A stretch of DNA of 64,000 nucleotides from Confluentibacter lentus (lineage in GTDB: Bacteria; Bacteroidota; Bacteroidia; Flavobacteriales; Flavobacteriaceae): the NCBI RefSeq assembly GCF_002806995.1, contig NZ_NIHE01000004.1, positions 1 to 64,000 on the forward strand. Direction: 5' to 3'. Below, in pieces: positions 43,802-53,470 of the stretch (the first letter of the stretch is position 1; every line of letters begins with the position of its first letter). A program made the position numbers and the translations under genes. The notes below the pieces were generated by a model. That model had not been told where the DNA came from. It saw nothing but the letters and a program-made list of their open reading frames with translations, and ran no database searches.

Positions 43802-44569
43802 ATGAATGACATAGATAGTTTACTAAACAAAATAAAAAACGCCAAAGAATTGGATTTTGGAGATGTTATTAGCAATACAATTGAGCTATTTAAAGAAGTT
43901 TGGTTAAAAGGATTGGTTGTGGTGTTGCTTGTTTTAGTTTCAGCTATTTGTATTAACCTTGTATTTGGTTTAATTGGTGTGGCTCCGGTTTTAGACCAGG
44001 ATTTTTTTAACGGTGACTTTGATTTAAAAGCACTTGCAACTTTTTATTCGTCAAGTGCCATTTATGGCATTCCTCAAAACATGCTTGTGTCAACATTAAA
44101 CCTTGCATTTGTTGGCGGCTTTTATAGAATATGTAAGCAAATAATGTCTGGTGAAAATGGGTATGAAGATTATTTTTATTTTTTCCAAAAAGAATATTTT
44201 TCCAAAGTATTTATGCTAGGAATTATTTATACAGCCATTGTAACCATCGCTCAATTATTATGTTTCATTCCTTATATATATGTGTTTGTACCCTTATCTT
44301 ATTTTGCAGTGATATTAGCGAATAATCCAGATTTAACTGAAATGGAAATCGTAAAAGCCAGTTTTGCTTTAGGAAACAAAAAATGGTTAATTACTTTTGG
44401 AACTATGTTTGTTGCAGGATTAGTCGCCATGTTAGGAATTTTAGGATGCGTTATAGGCATTGTTTTTACCATGTCCATTATTTACTTACCTTCATTTTTA
44501 ATTTATAAAGATGCCATTGGTTTTGACGGGATGCATGGTATTAATGACATAGATACCATCCAAGAGTAA
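43802..44569 (+). CDS. Polytopic membrane protein of unknown function
   Basis: A 255-residue inner-membrane protein. The first about 30 residues are charged and cytoplasmic (NDIDSLLNKIKNAKELDFGDVISNTIELFKEVW), followed by about five or six hydrophobic segments. The opening pattern and the stretch NPDLTEMEIVKASFALGNKKW occur in flavobacterial proteins often mislabelled as carotene monooxygenases; there is no evidence for such a reaction. The frame reaches back to 43679, but the promoter at 43769 fixes the start. It is a single gene ending in a strong terminator, upstream of topA. Confidence 0.75.
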   Translation: MNDIDSLLNKIKNAKELDFGDVISNTIELFKEVWLKGLVVVLLVLVSAICINLVFGLIGVAPVLDQDFFNGDFDLKALATFYSSSAIYGIPQNMLVSTLNLAFVGGFYRICKQIMSGENGYEDYFYFFQKEYFSKVFMLGIIYTAIVTIAQLLCFIPYIYVFVPLSYFAVILANNPDLTEMEIVKASFALGNKKWLITFGTMFVAGLVAMLGILGCVIGIVFTMSIIYLPSFLIYKDAIGFDGMHGINDIDTIQE

Positions 44570-44587
44570 AATTTTAATCAATATTTC

Positions 44588-44625
44588 AAAAAGCCTGTAT
44601 TTTAAGCCTAAAATGCAGGCTTTTT
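44588..44625 (+). terminator. Intrinsic terminator before topA
   Basis: AAAAAGCCTG and CAGGCTTTTT form a 10-bp stem that is extended inward by pairing of TATTTTA with TAAAAT, and a T-run follows. It lies 18 bases after the membrane protein stop. Confidence 0.85.
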
Positions 44626-44682
44626 ATATTTGAAAATGATAGAGTTAGTTTATAAAATTAGGAAGTTAAACTTTTTTTCATA

Positions 44683-44690
44683 TACATTTG
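44683..44690 (+). promoter_or_regulatory. topA promoter -7 box (TACATTTG)
   Basis: An exact TAnnTTTG match, 19 bases before the topA ATG, after the terminator of the preceding gene. Confidence 0.7.
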
Positions 44691-44709
44691 TAGCTTCAAA
44701 AACCCAAGT

Positions 44710-47199
44710 ATGGCGAAGAATTTAGTAATAGTTGAGTCACCGGCGAAAGCAAAAACGATAGAAAAATTTTTAGGAAAGGATTTTAAGGTAGAGTCTAGTT
44801 TCGGACATATTTCCGATTTGCCTTCCAGTGAATTAGGTGTAGATGTTGATGGTGATTTTAAACCAAAATACGAAGTTTCTAAAGATAAAGTTTCAGTTGT
44901 TAAAAAACTAAAGGACTTAGCTAAGAATGCCGACATGGTTTGGTTGGCTAGTGATGAAGATAGAGAAGGAGAGGCTATTGCATGGCATTTAGCCGAAACT
45001 TTAAAGTTGGATAAAGCGAAAACAAAGCGTATTGTTTTTCATGAAATTACTAAATCTGCTATTCAAAAAGCGATTGAAAATCCAAGAGGTATTGATTACG
45101 ATTTGGTAGATGCGCAACAAGCGCGAAGAGTATTAGATAGAATTGTAGGTTACGAATTGTCTCCTGTTTTATGGAGAAAAGTAAAAGGGGGGTTGTCCGC
45201 TGGGCGTGTGCAATCGGTTTCTGTGCGATTGATTGTAGAGCGTGAGCGTGAAATTCAAGGATTTACACCAGAAGCGTCTTATAGAATTGATGCTGAATTT
45301 TCAAATGAAGAAGGAAAAACGTTTAAAGCAAAATTGCCTAAAACCTTTGAAACCAAGGAAGAAGCACATAAATTTTTAGAATCGAATAAATCAGCAGCAT
45401 TTAAAGTTGCTGAATTAGATAAAAAACCAGCTAAAAAATCACCGGCTGCGCCATTTACTACTTCTACATTACAACAGGAAGCCTCCCGTAAATTATATTT
45501 TTCGGTAAGTAAAACCATGACTATGGCGCAACGCCTTTACGAAGCTGGGTTGATAACTTACATGAGAACGGATAGTGTTAACTTATCTGATGAAGCGAGA
45601 AATGGTGCTAAAGCAGAAATAGAAAGCGCTTATGGTGCAAAATTTAGCAAACCAAGAAATTATACAGGAAAATCCAAAGGTGCCCAAGAAGCACATGAGG
45701 CCATCAGGCCAACCGATTTTGCGACACATTCCGTAGATATTGATAGAGACCAAGCGCGTTTATATGATTTAATTTGGAAACGCGCCATTGCATCCCAAAT
45801 GAGTGAAGCAGAATTGGAACGAACCAATGTAAAGATTAGTGCTTCAACACATAAAGAAACATTTACAGCTAATGGTGAAGTCATTACTTTTGAAGGGTTT
45901 TTAAAAGTGTATTTAGAAGGCACCGATGATGAGGATACGGAGCAAGAAGACATGTTGCCTGCCATGAAAACAGGTGAAGTGCTTATTAATAATTACATTA
46001 CCGCAACGGAGCGTTATACACGTCCGCCATATAGATATACCGAAGCGTCATTGGTTAAGCAATTGGAAGAATTAGGTATTGGTCGTCCGTCAACGTATGC
46101 GCCTACCATTTCAACCATCCAAAATAGAAACTATGTAGAAAAAGGTTCTGTGGAAGGTGTGGAGCGTAAGTATGTTCAGCTTACACTTAAAAATGGAAAC
46201 CTAAAAGAAAAGGAACTTACTGAGAAAGTAGGTTCAGATAAAGGAAAATTAGTGCCGACGGATATTGGAATGATTGTTACCGACTTTTTAGTGAATCATT
46301 TTGAGAATATTTTAGACTATAATTTTACGGCAAAAGTTGAAGAAGATTTTGATGATATTGCAGAAGGCAAAGTAGATTGGTCTAAAATGATGAAAGATTT
46401 TTATAAAGATTTTCATCCACAAGTTGAAAATGTTCAGGAAAACGCCGAAAGGGAATCTGGTGAACGTGTTTTAGGAACTGATCCCAAAACAGGAAAACAA
46501 GTCAGCGTGCGTTTGGGTAAATTCGGACCCATGGTTCAAATTGGCACGCCCGATGATGAAGAAAAACCACAATTTGCTAGCTTAAGTCCAGACCAACAAT
46601 TAAATACCATCACGTTTGATGATGCTATGGCTTTATTTCAGCTTCCAAAAAAATTAGGAGTATATAAAGGAGAAGAGATAGAAGTGAATAATGGACGTTT
46701 TGGACCGTATGTGAAATTTGGGGATAAATTTGTCTCGCTTCCTGCAGGGGTTGAAGCTTTAAGCGTGGAACTGGATGATGCTATTGATTTAATCAAAGAA
46801 AAGGAAGAGGCTGATGCGCCAATTTATACGTATAAAAAGTTGCCTGTTCAAAAAGGAAAAGGACGTTTTGGACCATTTATCAAATGGAACAATATATTCA
46901 TCAATGTGAGCAAAAAGTACGATTGGGATGATTTATCTGATTCTGATATAGAGGAATTGATCGAAGATAAAATTCAGAAAGAAAAGGATAAGGTTGTTCA
47001 TAACTGGAAAGAAGAGGGTATCCAAGTTGAAAAAGCACGATGGGGAAGACATACCATTATAAAAGGCAAAACTAAAATTGAATTGCCTAAAACAGTTGAT
47101 GCTGTTAAACTAACTTTGGAAGAAGTGAAAGCCATCATCGATAAAAATGCTCCAAAAAAGAAAACAACTACAAAAAAGGCATCCGTTAAAAAGAAGTAA
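44710..47199 (+). CDS. topA: DNA topoisomerase I
   Basis: An 829-residue type IA topoisomerase that relaxes negative supercoils. The TOPRIM domain opens with VIVESPAKAKTIEKFLG and has DEDREGEAIAWH. The active-site Tyr is in GLITYMRTDSVNLS near residue 280. After the catalytic core (to about 560) the C-terminal region has repeated modules of the form KFGPMVQIG, RFGPYVKFG and RFGPFIKW instead of four-cysteine zinc ribbons. The Lys-rich tail is likely to bind DNA. It stands before the gldK locus with its own promoter. Confidence 0.96.
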   Translation: MAKNLVIVESPAKAKTIEKFLGKDFKVESSFGHISDLPSSELGVDVDGDFKPKYEVSKDKVSVVKKLKDLAKNADMVWLASDEDREGEAIAWHLAETLKLDKAKTKRIVFHEITKSAIQKAIENPRGIDYDLVDAQQARRVLDRIVGYELSPVLWRKVKGGLSAGRVQSVSVRLIVEREREIQGFTPEASYRIDAEFSNEEGKTFKAKLPKTFETKEEAHKFLESNKSAAFKVAELDKKPAKKSPAAPFTTSTLQQEASRKLYFSVSKTMTMAQRLYEAGLITYMRTDSVNLSDEARNGAKAEIESAYGAKFSKPRNYTGKSKGAQEAHEAIRPTDFATHSVDIDRDQARLYDLIWKRAIASQMSEAELERTNVKISASTHKETFTANGEVITFEGFLKVYLEGTDDEDTEQEDMLPAMKTGEVLINNYITATERYTRPPYRYTEASLVKQLEELGIGRPSTYAPTISTIQNRNYVEKGSVEGVERKYVQLTLKNGNLKEKELTEKVGSDKGKLVPTDIGMIVTDFLVNHFENILDYNFTAKVEEDFDDIAEGKVDWSKMMKDFYKDFHPQVENVQENAERESGERVLGTDPKTGKQVSVRLGKFGPMVQIGTPDDEEKPQFASLSPDQQLNTITFDDAMALFQLPKKLGVYKGEEIEVNNGRFGPYVKFGDKFVSLPAGVEALSVELDDAIDLIKEKEEADAPIYTYKKLPVQKGKGRFGPFIKWNNIFINVSKKYDWDDLSDSDIEELIEDKIQKEKDKVVHNWKEEGIQVEKARWGRHTIIKGKTKIELPKTVDAVKLTLEEVKAIIDKNAPKKKTTTKKASVKKK

Positions 47200-47353
47200 A
47201 TTCTTAATAAAATATAAAAAGATTTTTTTTTAAGGATTTAATTGTGAAAAAAGTGTGTTTTGTCCGATTTTTTTACAATGAAGGTGCGTGATAAATCATT
47301 TATTATTTTGATATTTGTGAGACTTCAATAAAGTAGATGCATTTTAATAATTG

Positions 47354-48520
47354 ATGAATTTTAATTTTCTTTCCCCAGTACCAGATTTTGTTTTAGCACA
47401 TAATGAGTTGCTGTCGCCCCAAGCACTTGGTAGAAAGTTAAGGATACATTCCGCACAAAAAGGAATCCCCGATTTAGAAGGTGTTAATATTGCCATTCTT
47501 GGTGTTTTAGAAAACCGAAACGATATTAATTATTTAGGAGTGGATTTTAAACTGAATGAAATTCGTAAATCTTTATATGCATTATATCCTGGAAGTTGGA
47601 CAACTACCATCGCGGATTTAGGAGATATCAATAAAGGAGAAAGTGTTGAAGATACTTATTTTGCTTTAAAAACTGCCATAGCTATTTTAATTAAAAAAAA
47701 GATTATACCTATTATAATAGGAGGCTCTCAAGATCTTACTTATGCTAATTATAGGGCTTATGATGATTTAATACCTATGGTAAACATCGTTAGTGTAGAT
47801 TGTAGTTTCAATTTGGGAGATTCATCCAAACCCATTAAGAACAATAGTTTTGTTGGTAAAATTATTTTAGATGAACCTTATAATCTTTTTAATTATGCTA
47901 ATATAGGTTACCAAACCTATTTCAACTCTCAAGAAGAAATAGATTTAATGGATAAACTTTATTTTGAATCATATAGATTAGGTCAAGTTTCAAAAGATAT
48001 AACCATTGTAGAGCCAGTGATGCGTGATGCCAACATGGTAAGTATTGATTTAAATTGTGTGAAAGGTGCTGAAGTAAGTTTAAACCAAAAATTTTCACCT
48101 AATGGATTGGACGGAAAAGAAATTTGTGCCATTTCCCGTTATGCAGGTATCAGCAATAAAGTGAGTTCTATTGGTATATATGAGTATAAACCGTCAAAAG
48201 ATGATGAAATAACCTCTATGCTAATTGCGCAAATAATATGGTATTTTATTGAAGGTGTTAATTTCAGGGTTAAAGATGATATATTTTTAGATGAAAATAG
48301 TTATCAAAAGTTTATAACCTTAGTAGATGCCGAAGAGTTGGTTTTCTATAAAAGTAACAAAACAGGCAGGTGGTGGATTGAAATCCCCTTTTTGTCGGAT
48401 GTCAATAATAAATTAAAGAGGCATACGTTATTACCATGCATGCACCAAGATTATCTGGATGCTTGTAGCAATAAGGTGCCAAACCGTTGGTATAAGGCCT
48501 TACAAAGAAACAGTTTGTAG
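47354..48520 (+). CDS. Ureohydrolase-fold protein lacking metal ligands, beside gldK
   Basis: A 388-residue protein with the arginase/formimidoylglutamase fold (GRKLRIHSAQKGIPDLEGVNIAILG; IIGGSQDLTYANYRA). The two-manganese ligands of active enzymes are not conserved: GGxHD reads GGSQD (123-127), DAHxD reads DCSFN (149-153), and SxDxD reads SIDLN (230-234). It is therefore probably not a working ureohydrolase, despite the likely automatic annotation. It is on the same strand as gldK, 154 bases upstream, and could be a structural or regulatory partner of the gliding or secretion system. The ATG at 47354 is preferred to the TTG three bases before it. Confidence 0.8.
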   Translation: MNFNFLSPVPDFVLAHNELLSPQALGRKLRIHSAQKGIPDLEGVNIAILGVLENRNDINYLGVDFKLNEIRKSLYALYPGSWTTTIADLGDINKGESVEDTYFALKTAIAILIKKKIIPIIIGGSQDLTYANYRAYDDLIPMVNIVSVDCSFNLGDSSKPIKNNSFVGKIILDEPYNLFNYANIGYQTYFNSQEEIDLMDKLYFESYRLGQVSKDITIVEPVMRDANMVSIDLNCVKGAEVSLNQKFSPNGLDGKEICAISRYAGISNKVSSIGIYEYKPSKDDEITSMLIAQIIWYFIEGVNFRVKDDIFLDENSYQKFITLVDAEELVFYKSNKTGRWWIEIPFLSDVNNKLKRHTLLPCMHQDYLDACSNKVPNRWYKALQRNSL

Positions 48521-48674
48521 TGAAAATATGTACTTGGTCGACAATTTTATCGGTAAAACGACATTTTTTCACGATGAAATGTAAATTATTTAGATAAAAA
48601 GTTGTTTTTTAAAAAATATATAAATATGTTTACGCTCTCAAATTGAAGCTTAAATAATTAACCTCGAGTTTTCT

Positions 48675-50045
48675 ATGGATATGAAGAAGTTTTTATTATT
48701 AACCACAGTAGTAACATTACTTGCCAGTTGCGGCTCTAAAGATAAAGGGGAACTGGTAGGTGTGCAAGGCAAGAAGTGGCACCCCGAAAAGCCTTATGGT
48801 ATGGAATTAGTTCCTGGTGGTGCTTTTATAATGGGTAAAGCAGACGACGACCTTGCTGGTGTAAATGATGCCCCTGCAAAAACAGTAACCGTTAGAGCTT
48901 TCTATATGGACGCAACAGAAATAACAAATAGCGAGTATCGCCAATTTGTTCATTGGGTTCGGGATTCTATCATTAGATTAAAACTTGCCATTTTAGCAGA
49001 TGAGGTTGGAAAGGTTCCAGGAGATGGTGGTATTGGAGAGTTTGCATTTAAAGATGCAGATACGGCCAATATGTCTGTGTATGAAAAGTATATGTTTGAA
49101 AACTATACAGGATTAGGGCCAACAGGTTATGAGGGCAGAAAAATCAATCGTGATATTAAATTGATTTTTGACACAGCAGAATATCCAGACGAATATTATA
49201 CTGAGGTTATGGACACCATGTATTTAAAACTTGAAGAGTCTTATAATGGACTACGTACATGGGATGTTAAAAAATTCAAGTTTCAATATAACTACATGGA
49301 TATAAAAGAAGCAGCAAGAAATAGAGGCGTAAAACGTTCAGAGGTCATCAAAAAAGAGGAAGTTGAAATATACCCAGATACAACGGTATGGATTAGGGAT
49401 TTTGCATACTCTTATAACGAACCTATGCACAACGATTACTTTTGGCATGACGCTTATGGCGATTATCCTGTAGTAGGTGTTACTTGGCAGCAGGCAAAAG
49501 CTTTTTGTGAGTGGCGAACCATAAATAAAAACGCATATCAAAAATCTAGAGGAGCAGCTTTAGTAAATAATTTTAGATTGCCATCTGAAGCTGAATGGGA
49601 GTATGCTGCTAGAGGAGGACTTCAAGCTGCAACCTACCCATGGGGTGGACCTTATACGAAAAGCGATTTAGGTTGTTTTATGGCTAACTTTAAGCCTGTA
49701 AGGGGTGATTATGCTGCAGATGATGCATTATATACCGTGGAGGCGAAATCCTATGAGCCAAATGATTATAACTTATATAATATGGCAGGAAATGTTTCTG
49801 AATGGGTAAATGCTTCATACGACCCTAACTCTTACGAATATGTTTCAACAATAAACCCTAACGTAAACGATGAAAAGAATAATCGTAAAGTTGTTAGAGG
49901 AGGCTCTTGGAAAGATGTTGCGTACTATTTGCAAGTAAGCACAAGGGATTATGAGTATGGAGATTCAGCAAGAAGTTATATAGGATTTAGAACCGTTCAA
50001 GATTACATGGGGACTCAAGTAACTAAAAAAAACGGTAAAAAATAA
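48675..50045 (+). CDS. gldK: Gliding motility / type IX secretion lipoprotein GldK
   Basis: A 456-residue lipoprotein (lipobox LLASC, Cys about 19). The body is a formylglycine-generating-enzyme-like (sulfatase-modifying factor) domain: MELVPGGAFIMGKADDD, YMDATEITNSEYRQF, FRLPSEAEWEYAARGG, NMAGNVSEWVNASY and VVRGGSWKD. In T9SS, GldK forms with GldN the periplasmic ring attached to the outer membrane. A second ATG at 48681 is possible. A TTG-N20-TATGTTTA promoter-like pair ends at 48632. It leads the gldKLMN operon; the gap to gldL has a 17-base repeat. Confidence 0.96.
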   Translation: MDMKKFLLLTTVVTLLASCGSKDKGELVGVQGKKWHPEKPYGMELVPGGAFIMGKADDDLAGVNDAPAKTVTVRAFYMDATEITNSEYRQFVHWVRDSIIRLKLAILADEVGKVPGDGGIGEFAFKDADTANMSVYEKYMFENYTGLGPTGYEGRKINRDIKLIFDTAEYPDEYYTEVMDTMYLKLEESYNGLRTWDVKKFKFQYNYMDIKEAARNRGVKRSEVIKKEEVEIYPDTTVWIRDFAYSYNEPMHNDYFWHDAYGDYPVVGVTWQQAKAFCEWRTINKNAYQKSRGAALVNNFRLPSEAEWEYAARGGLQAATYPWGGPYTKSDLGCFMANFKPVRGDYAADDALYTVEAKSYEPNDYNLYNMAGNVSEWVNASYDPNSYEYVSTINPNVNDEKNNRKVVRGGSWKDVAYYLQVSTRDYEYGDSARSYIGFRTVQDYMGTQVTKKNGKK

Positions 50046-50056
50046 ATTTTAGTATT

Positions 50057-50100
50057 AAATCAAATCAATAAATAAATCAAATCAATAAATAAATCAAATC
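50057..50100 (+). repeat. 17-base tandem repeat in the gldK-gldL gap
   Basis: The unit AAATCAAATCAATAAAT occurs twice exactly (50057-50073, 50074-50090) and a third time for its first ten bases. It is in the untranslated spacer of the operon mRNA, very AT-rich and likely to be unstructured. Confidence 0.9.
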
Positions 50101-50154
50101 TATTAATTAACCTACTTAAGTACATGTACTTAAAATTAAAAACCGAAAATTATT

Positions 50155-50790
50155 ATGGCACAGTCAAAAGCAAGTAAAAAGTTCATGAATATGGCTTACG
50201 GATTAGGAGCAGCAATCGTTATTATAGGCGCTCTGTTTAAAATTACTCATATGGAATTTGGATTCATCAATGGAAACCTTATGTTAACCCTTGGTCTAGT
50301 AACCGAAGCCATTATTTTTGCTATTTCAGCATTCGAACCAGTAGATAACGATTTAGATTGGTCGTTAGTATATCCAGAATTAGCTGGAGGAGAGTCAAGT
50401 AAAAAAGAAAAAGAAAATCCACAAGGGTTATTATCTAAAAAACTAGATGAATTATTAAAAGATGCTAAAATTGATGGCGAATTAATGGCTAGCCTTGGTG
50501 ATAGTATTAAAAGTTTTGAAGGTGTTGCTAAAAGTATGGCACCAACGGTTGATTCTATTGCAGCTACTAAGAAATATGGTGAAGAACTTTCATTGGCAGC
50601 AGCTCAAATGGAATCATTGAATAGTTTGTATAAAGCTCAATTGGAAAGCGCAAGCCGTCAATCTTCAATAAATGCAGAATCAGTTGAAAATGCTGCTAAA
50701 TTAAAAGAGCAAATGCAATCTTTAGCATCAAACTTATCGTCATTAAATGGCGTATACGGTGGTATGTTATCAGCTATGAACAGGAAGTAA
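50155..50790 (+). CDS. gldL: Type IX secretion motor protein GldL
   Basis: A 211-residue inner-membrane protein with two helices near the N-terminus (about 11-30 and 42-62: MAYGLGAAIVIIGALFKI, NLMLTLGLVTEAIIFAISAF) and a conserved Glu within the second one. The cytoplasmic tail (about 95-211) is helical, with repeated SLA/QMESLNSLYKAQL elements. GldL and GldM form the proton-driven motor that powers gliding and type IX secretion. It lies between gldK and gldM. Confidence 0.96.
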   Translation: MAQSKASKKFMNMAYGLGAAIVIIGALFKITHMEFGFINGNLMLTLGLVTEAIIFAISAFEPVDNDLDWSLVYPELAGGESSKKEKENPQGLLSKKLDELLKDAKIDGELMASLGDSIKSFEGVAKSMAPTVDSIAATKKYGEELSLAAAQMESLNSLYKAQLESASRQSSINAESVENAAKLKEQMQSLASNLSSLNGVYGGMLSAMNRK

Positions 50791-50838
50791 TTAGGGGTTT
50801 AACCCAGATCAAATAATTAACCAAAAACCCTAATTAAC

Positions 50839-52398
50839 ATGGCAGGAGGAAATTTATCACCCAGACAGAAAATGATTAATCTGATGTATTTAATATTCAT
50901 AGCGATGCTAGCATTGAATATGTCGAAAGAAGTGCTTTCAGCCTTCGGATTAATGAACAAAAAAATGACTGAAACAAACCAAGCTACCGAGGCAAGAAAC
51001 AATGCCTTTATAGCTGGATTAGAGACCAAAGCAACCGAGCAACCAGAGAAATACCTTAAGTTGAAATCCGATGCGGCTCAAATACACGTTTTAGCAGATA
51101 ATATTGATAGCTATATTGAAGATTTAAAAAGTAAAATGGTAGCTACCGTAGATGACCCAACCGATTACGAAGTAATGGACAAAGGGGATTATTTAGATGA
51201 GCACTTTTTTAAAGGAGGTAAGCTAAAACCAGAAGGAGAAAAATTTTTAAATGAAATAGCAACATTTAGAGATGGTGTAACAAAAATACTTTCTACTATT
51301 GATGGTATGCAACCTATTGTTAAAGAAGTTAAGGAAAAGTTTAATACTGATGAAGTAAAAAACAGAGATGGTATTAAAATCGATTGGTTGGATTACCATT
51401 ATAAAGGGTTCCCTTTAGTGGCATCATTAACTAAATTAACAGCATTACAGAACGATATCAAAACAACAGAATCTGAAGTATTGTCAAACATGTTACAAGG
51501 AACGCTTACAAGTGAAGTGTCTATGACAAACTATACAACTTTATTGGAAACATCGAAATCTGCTTATTTTAATGGTGAGCAATTCGATGGGCAAATCGTG
51601 TTAGGCCGTAAAGACGGTACAACAAAGCCAAATAGAGTTGAGTTAACTTTGGATGGAAGAAAACTTTCTGAAAACGAATACACTATTGAAGAAGGTAAAG
51701 TGAAATTGAAAATTGGTACAGGTGGTGTTGGAGAACATAAAATCGAAGGGAAATTAATATTTTCACAAGACGGAGAAGAAGTTGAAGTGCCAGTGAGTCA
51801 ATCTTTTGCAACGGTTTCAAAACCAAATGCAGCTACTATTTCTGCCGATAAAATGAATGTGGTATATCGTGGTGTTAAAAACCCGATGACTATTTCGTTT
51901 GCTGGTATTGCAGATAATAATGTGAATGCCTCTGCTCAAGGTTTAAGCCGAGTAAGTGGTAGTAAATACATAATGGATGCCACAACAATATCAGGTAGAG
52001 AGGTTACTATTAATGTAACTGGTAAATTGGATGGAACAACAGTAAGTGATAGAGCAACATTTAGAATTAAAGATTTGCCAAAACCAACAGGTACTGTTAG
52101 AGGTGAAGATGGCTCTATTAAAATGCAACGTAACGCTCTTGAAATTTCAACTGTCGGAGCTAAATTTGATGATTTCGATTTCGAATTACCATTAAATGTT
52201 ACAGGATTTAAATTTAAAGTACCTGGTCAGCCAACCATTGATGTCAATGGAAATAAACTTGATAGTAGAGCAAAAGCAGCTTTATTAAAAGCAAAACGAG
52301 GAGAAGATGTTCAAATATTTGATATTGAAGCTAAAGCTAGCGGTGTTAGTGTGATACTTAAAAAAGTATCTCCTATCATGATTGAGCTTACAAACTAA
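50839..52398 (+). CDS. gldM: Type IX secretion motor protein GldM
   Basis: A 519-residue protein with one N-terminal membrane helix in GNLSPRQKMINLMYLIFIAMLALNMSKEVLSAF, the family hallmark, followed by a long periplasmic region of beta-rich domains (D1-D4). The helix joins the GldL ring as the motor's stator-like part, and the periplasmic shaft reaches the GldK/GldN ring. GldM is 48 bases downstream of gldL and 39 bases upstream of gldN, within one operon. Confidence 0.97.
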   Translation: MAGGNLSPRQKMINLMYLIFIAMLALNMSKEVLSAFGLMNKKMTETNQATEARNNAFIAGLETKATEQPEKYLKLKSDAAQIHVLADNIDSYIEDLKSKMVATVDDPTDYEVMDKGDYLDEHFFKGGKLKPEGEKFLNEIATFRDGVTKILSTIDGMQPIVKEVKEKFNTDEVKNRDGIKIDWLDYHYKGFPLVASLTKLTALQNDIKTTESEVLSNMLQGTLTSEVSMTNYTTLLETSKSAYFNGEQFDGQIVLGRKDGTTKPNRVELTLDGRKLSENEYTIEEGKVKLKIGTGGVGEHKIEGKLIFSQDGEEVEVPVSQSFATVSKPNAATISADKMNVVYRGVKNPMTISFAGIADNNVNASAQGLSRVSGSKYIMDATTISGREVTINVTGKLDGTTVSDRATFRIKDLPKPTGTVRGEDGSIKMQRNALEISTVGAKFDDFDFELPLNVTGFKFKVPGQPTIDVNGNKLDSRAKAALLKAKRGEDVQIFDIEAKASGVSVILKKVSPIMIELTN

Positions 52399-52437
52399 AT
52401 ACAAGTATGGTGCATCTGGTTAAAACCCTAAATTAAA

Positions 52438-53340
52438 ATGTATAACAAGATGAAAATAAAGAGTTTTTTATTAACCGTTACAGCTGTTTTTACAGTGTCT
52501 GGTGCATTTGCACAAGCAAATATATTAAATGCTAAAAGCCCGGACCAAATAGGTGTAAGAACAGAAGCGCAAAAGGCAGTAGACAATGACAAACCATTAG
52601 AATATGGTTATGTTGATGACAGGGACATTCTTTTTTCTAAAATGACATGGGAGCGCATTGTTCTTGATGAGCGCGTTAATTTTCCTTTGTACTATCCAAT
52701 AGATACGAATAATATTGGTAGTAATAGAAGGTCATTATACGATGTGCTTATGAAGAATATTAAAAACGGTAAAATAGCGAACATTTATGATGATTCTTAT
52801 TTTTCAGCAAAAAGAACTTTAAAGGATATTGAAGCGGCTTTGGTTAAAATTGACACTACTGAACTTGGTATTGAGCAAATAAATGCCGGTGAGGAACTAT
52901 CTGCAGAATATATTAACAGAAGAGATATCACTGCTGCAGATATTACAGAATATCGTATTAAAGGACTTTGGTATTTTGATAAGCGTCAAGCGGAATTAAA
53001 ATACAGATTGTTAGGGATTGCTCCAGTATCAGAAGATGTTAATTTTATTGGTACAGAAAATGCAGATCTAGTAGAATTGTTTTGGATATTTTTCCCAGAT
53101 GCTAGGGAAGTCCTCCATGAAGCTAAAGCATTTAATAATGAAAATAGTTCTATGCCATTCTCATTTGACCATATTTTAAATTCTAGACGTTTCAACGGCT
53201 ACATCTATAAAGAAGAAAACGTACAAGGTGATAGAAAAATTAACGAATATGTCTCTGAAAATGCTTTGATGCAATTATTGGAGTCTGATAGAATTAAAGA
53301 TAAAATCAGGGATTTCGAACTTGATATGTGGACTTATTAA
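52438..53340 (+). CDS. gldN: Type IX secretion ring protein GldN
   Basis: A 300-residue periplasmic protein with a signal peptide ending in SGAFAQA; the ATG at 52450 (MKIKSFLLTVTAVF) may be the true start. The family pattern is GYVDDRDILFSKMTWERIVLDERVNFPLYYPID and, later, YRIKGLWYFDKRQAELKYRLLGIAPVSED. GldN forms the ring complex with GldK below the outer-membrane channel. It is the last gene of the gldKLMN operon, closed by a terminator at 53367. Confidence 0.96.
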   Translation: MYNKMKIKSFLLTVTAVFTVSGAFAQANILNAKSPDQIGVRTEAQKAVDNDKPLEYGYVDDRDILFSKMTWERIVLDERVNFPLYYPIDTNNIGSNRRSLYDVLMKNIKNGKIANIYDDSYFSAKRTLKDIEAALVKIDTTELGIEQINAGEELSAEYINRRDITAADITEYRIKGLWYFDKRQAELKYRLLGIAPVSEDVNFIGTENADLVELFWIFFPDAREVLHEAKAFNNENSSMPFSFDHILNSRRFNGYIYKEENVQGDRKINEYVSENALMQLLESDRIKDKIRDFELDMWTY

Positions 53341-53366
53341 TTTTCACTTGTCTTTTTAAATAATAC

Positions 53367-53396
53367 AAAACGCTCACCTTAGGTGGGCGTTTTTTT
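53367..53396 (+). terminator. Intrinsic terminator after gldN
   Basis: AACGCTCACC and GGTGGGCGTT pair over 10 bp (one G-T) around TTA, followed by T7, 27 bases after the gldN stop. Confidence 0.9.
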
Positions 53397-53454
53397 GTTA
53401 TCCCTGAGCAGGCAGGAAATCAAAGATTAAACGGAGTTAATCCACTTTTCTAAT

Positions 53455-53462
53455 TATATTCG
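53455..53462 (+). promoter_or_regulatory. Candidate -7 box (TATATTCG)
   Basis: A TAnnTTCG-type box ending 8 bases before the ATG of the FAD oxidoreductase. If used, the leader would be only a base or two; it is a weak call. Confidence 0.3.
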
Positions 53463-53470
53463 CTATAATT

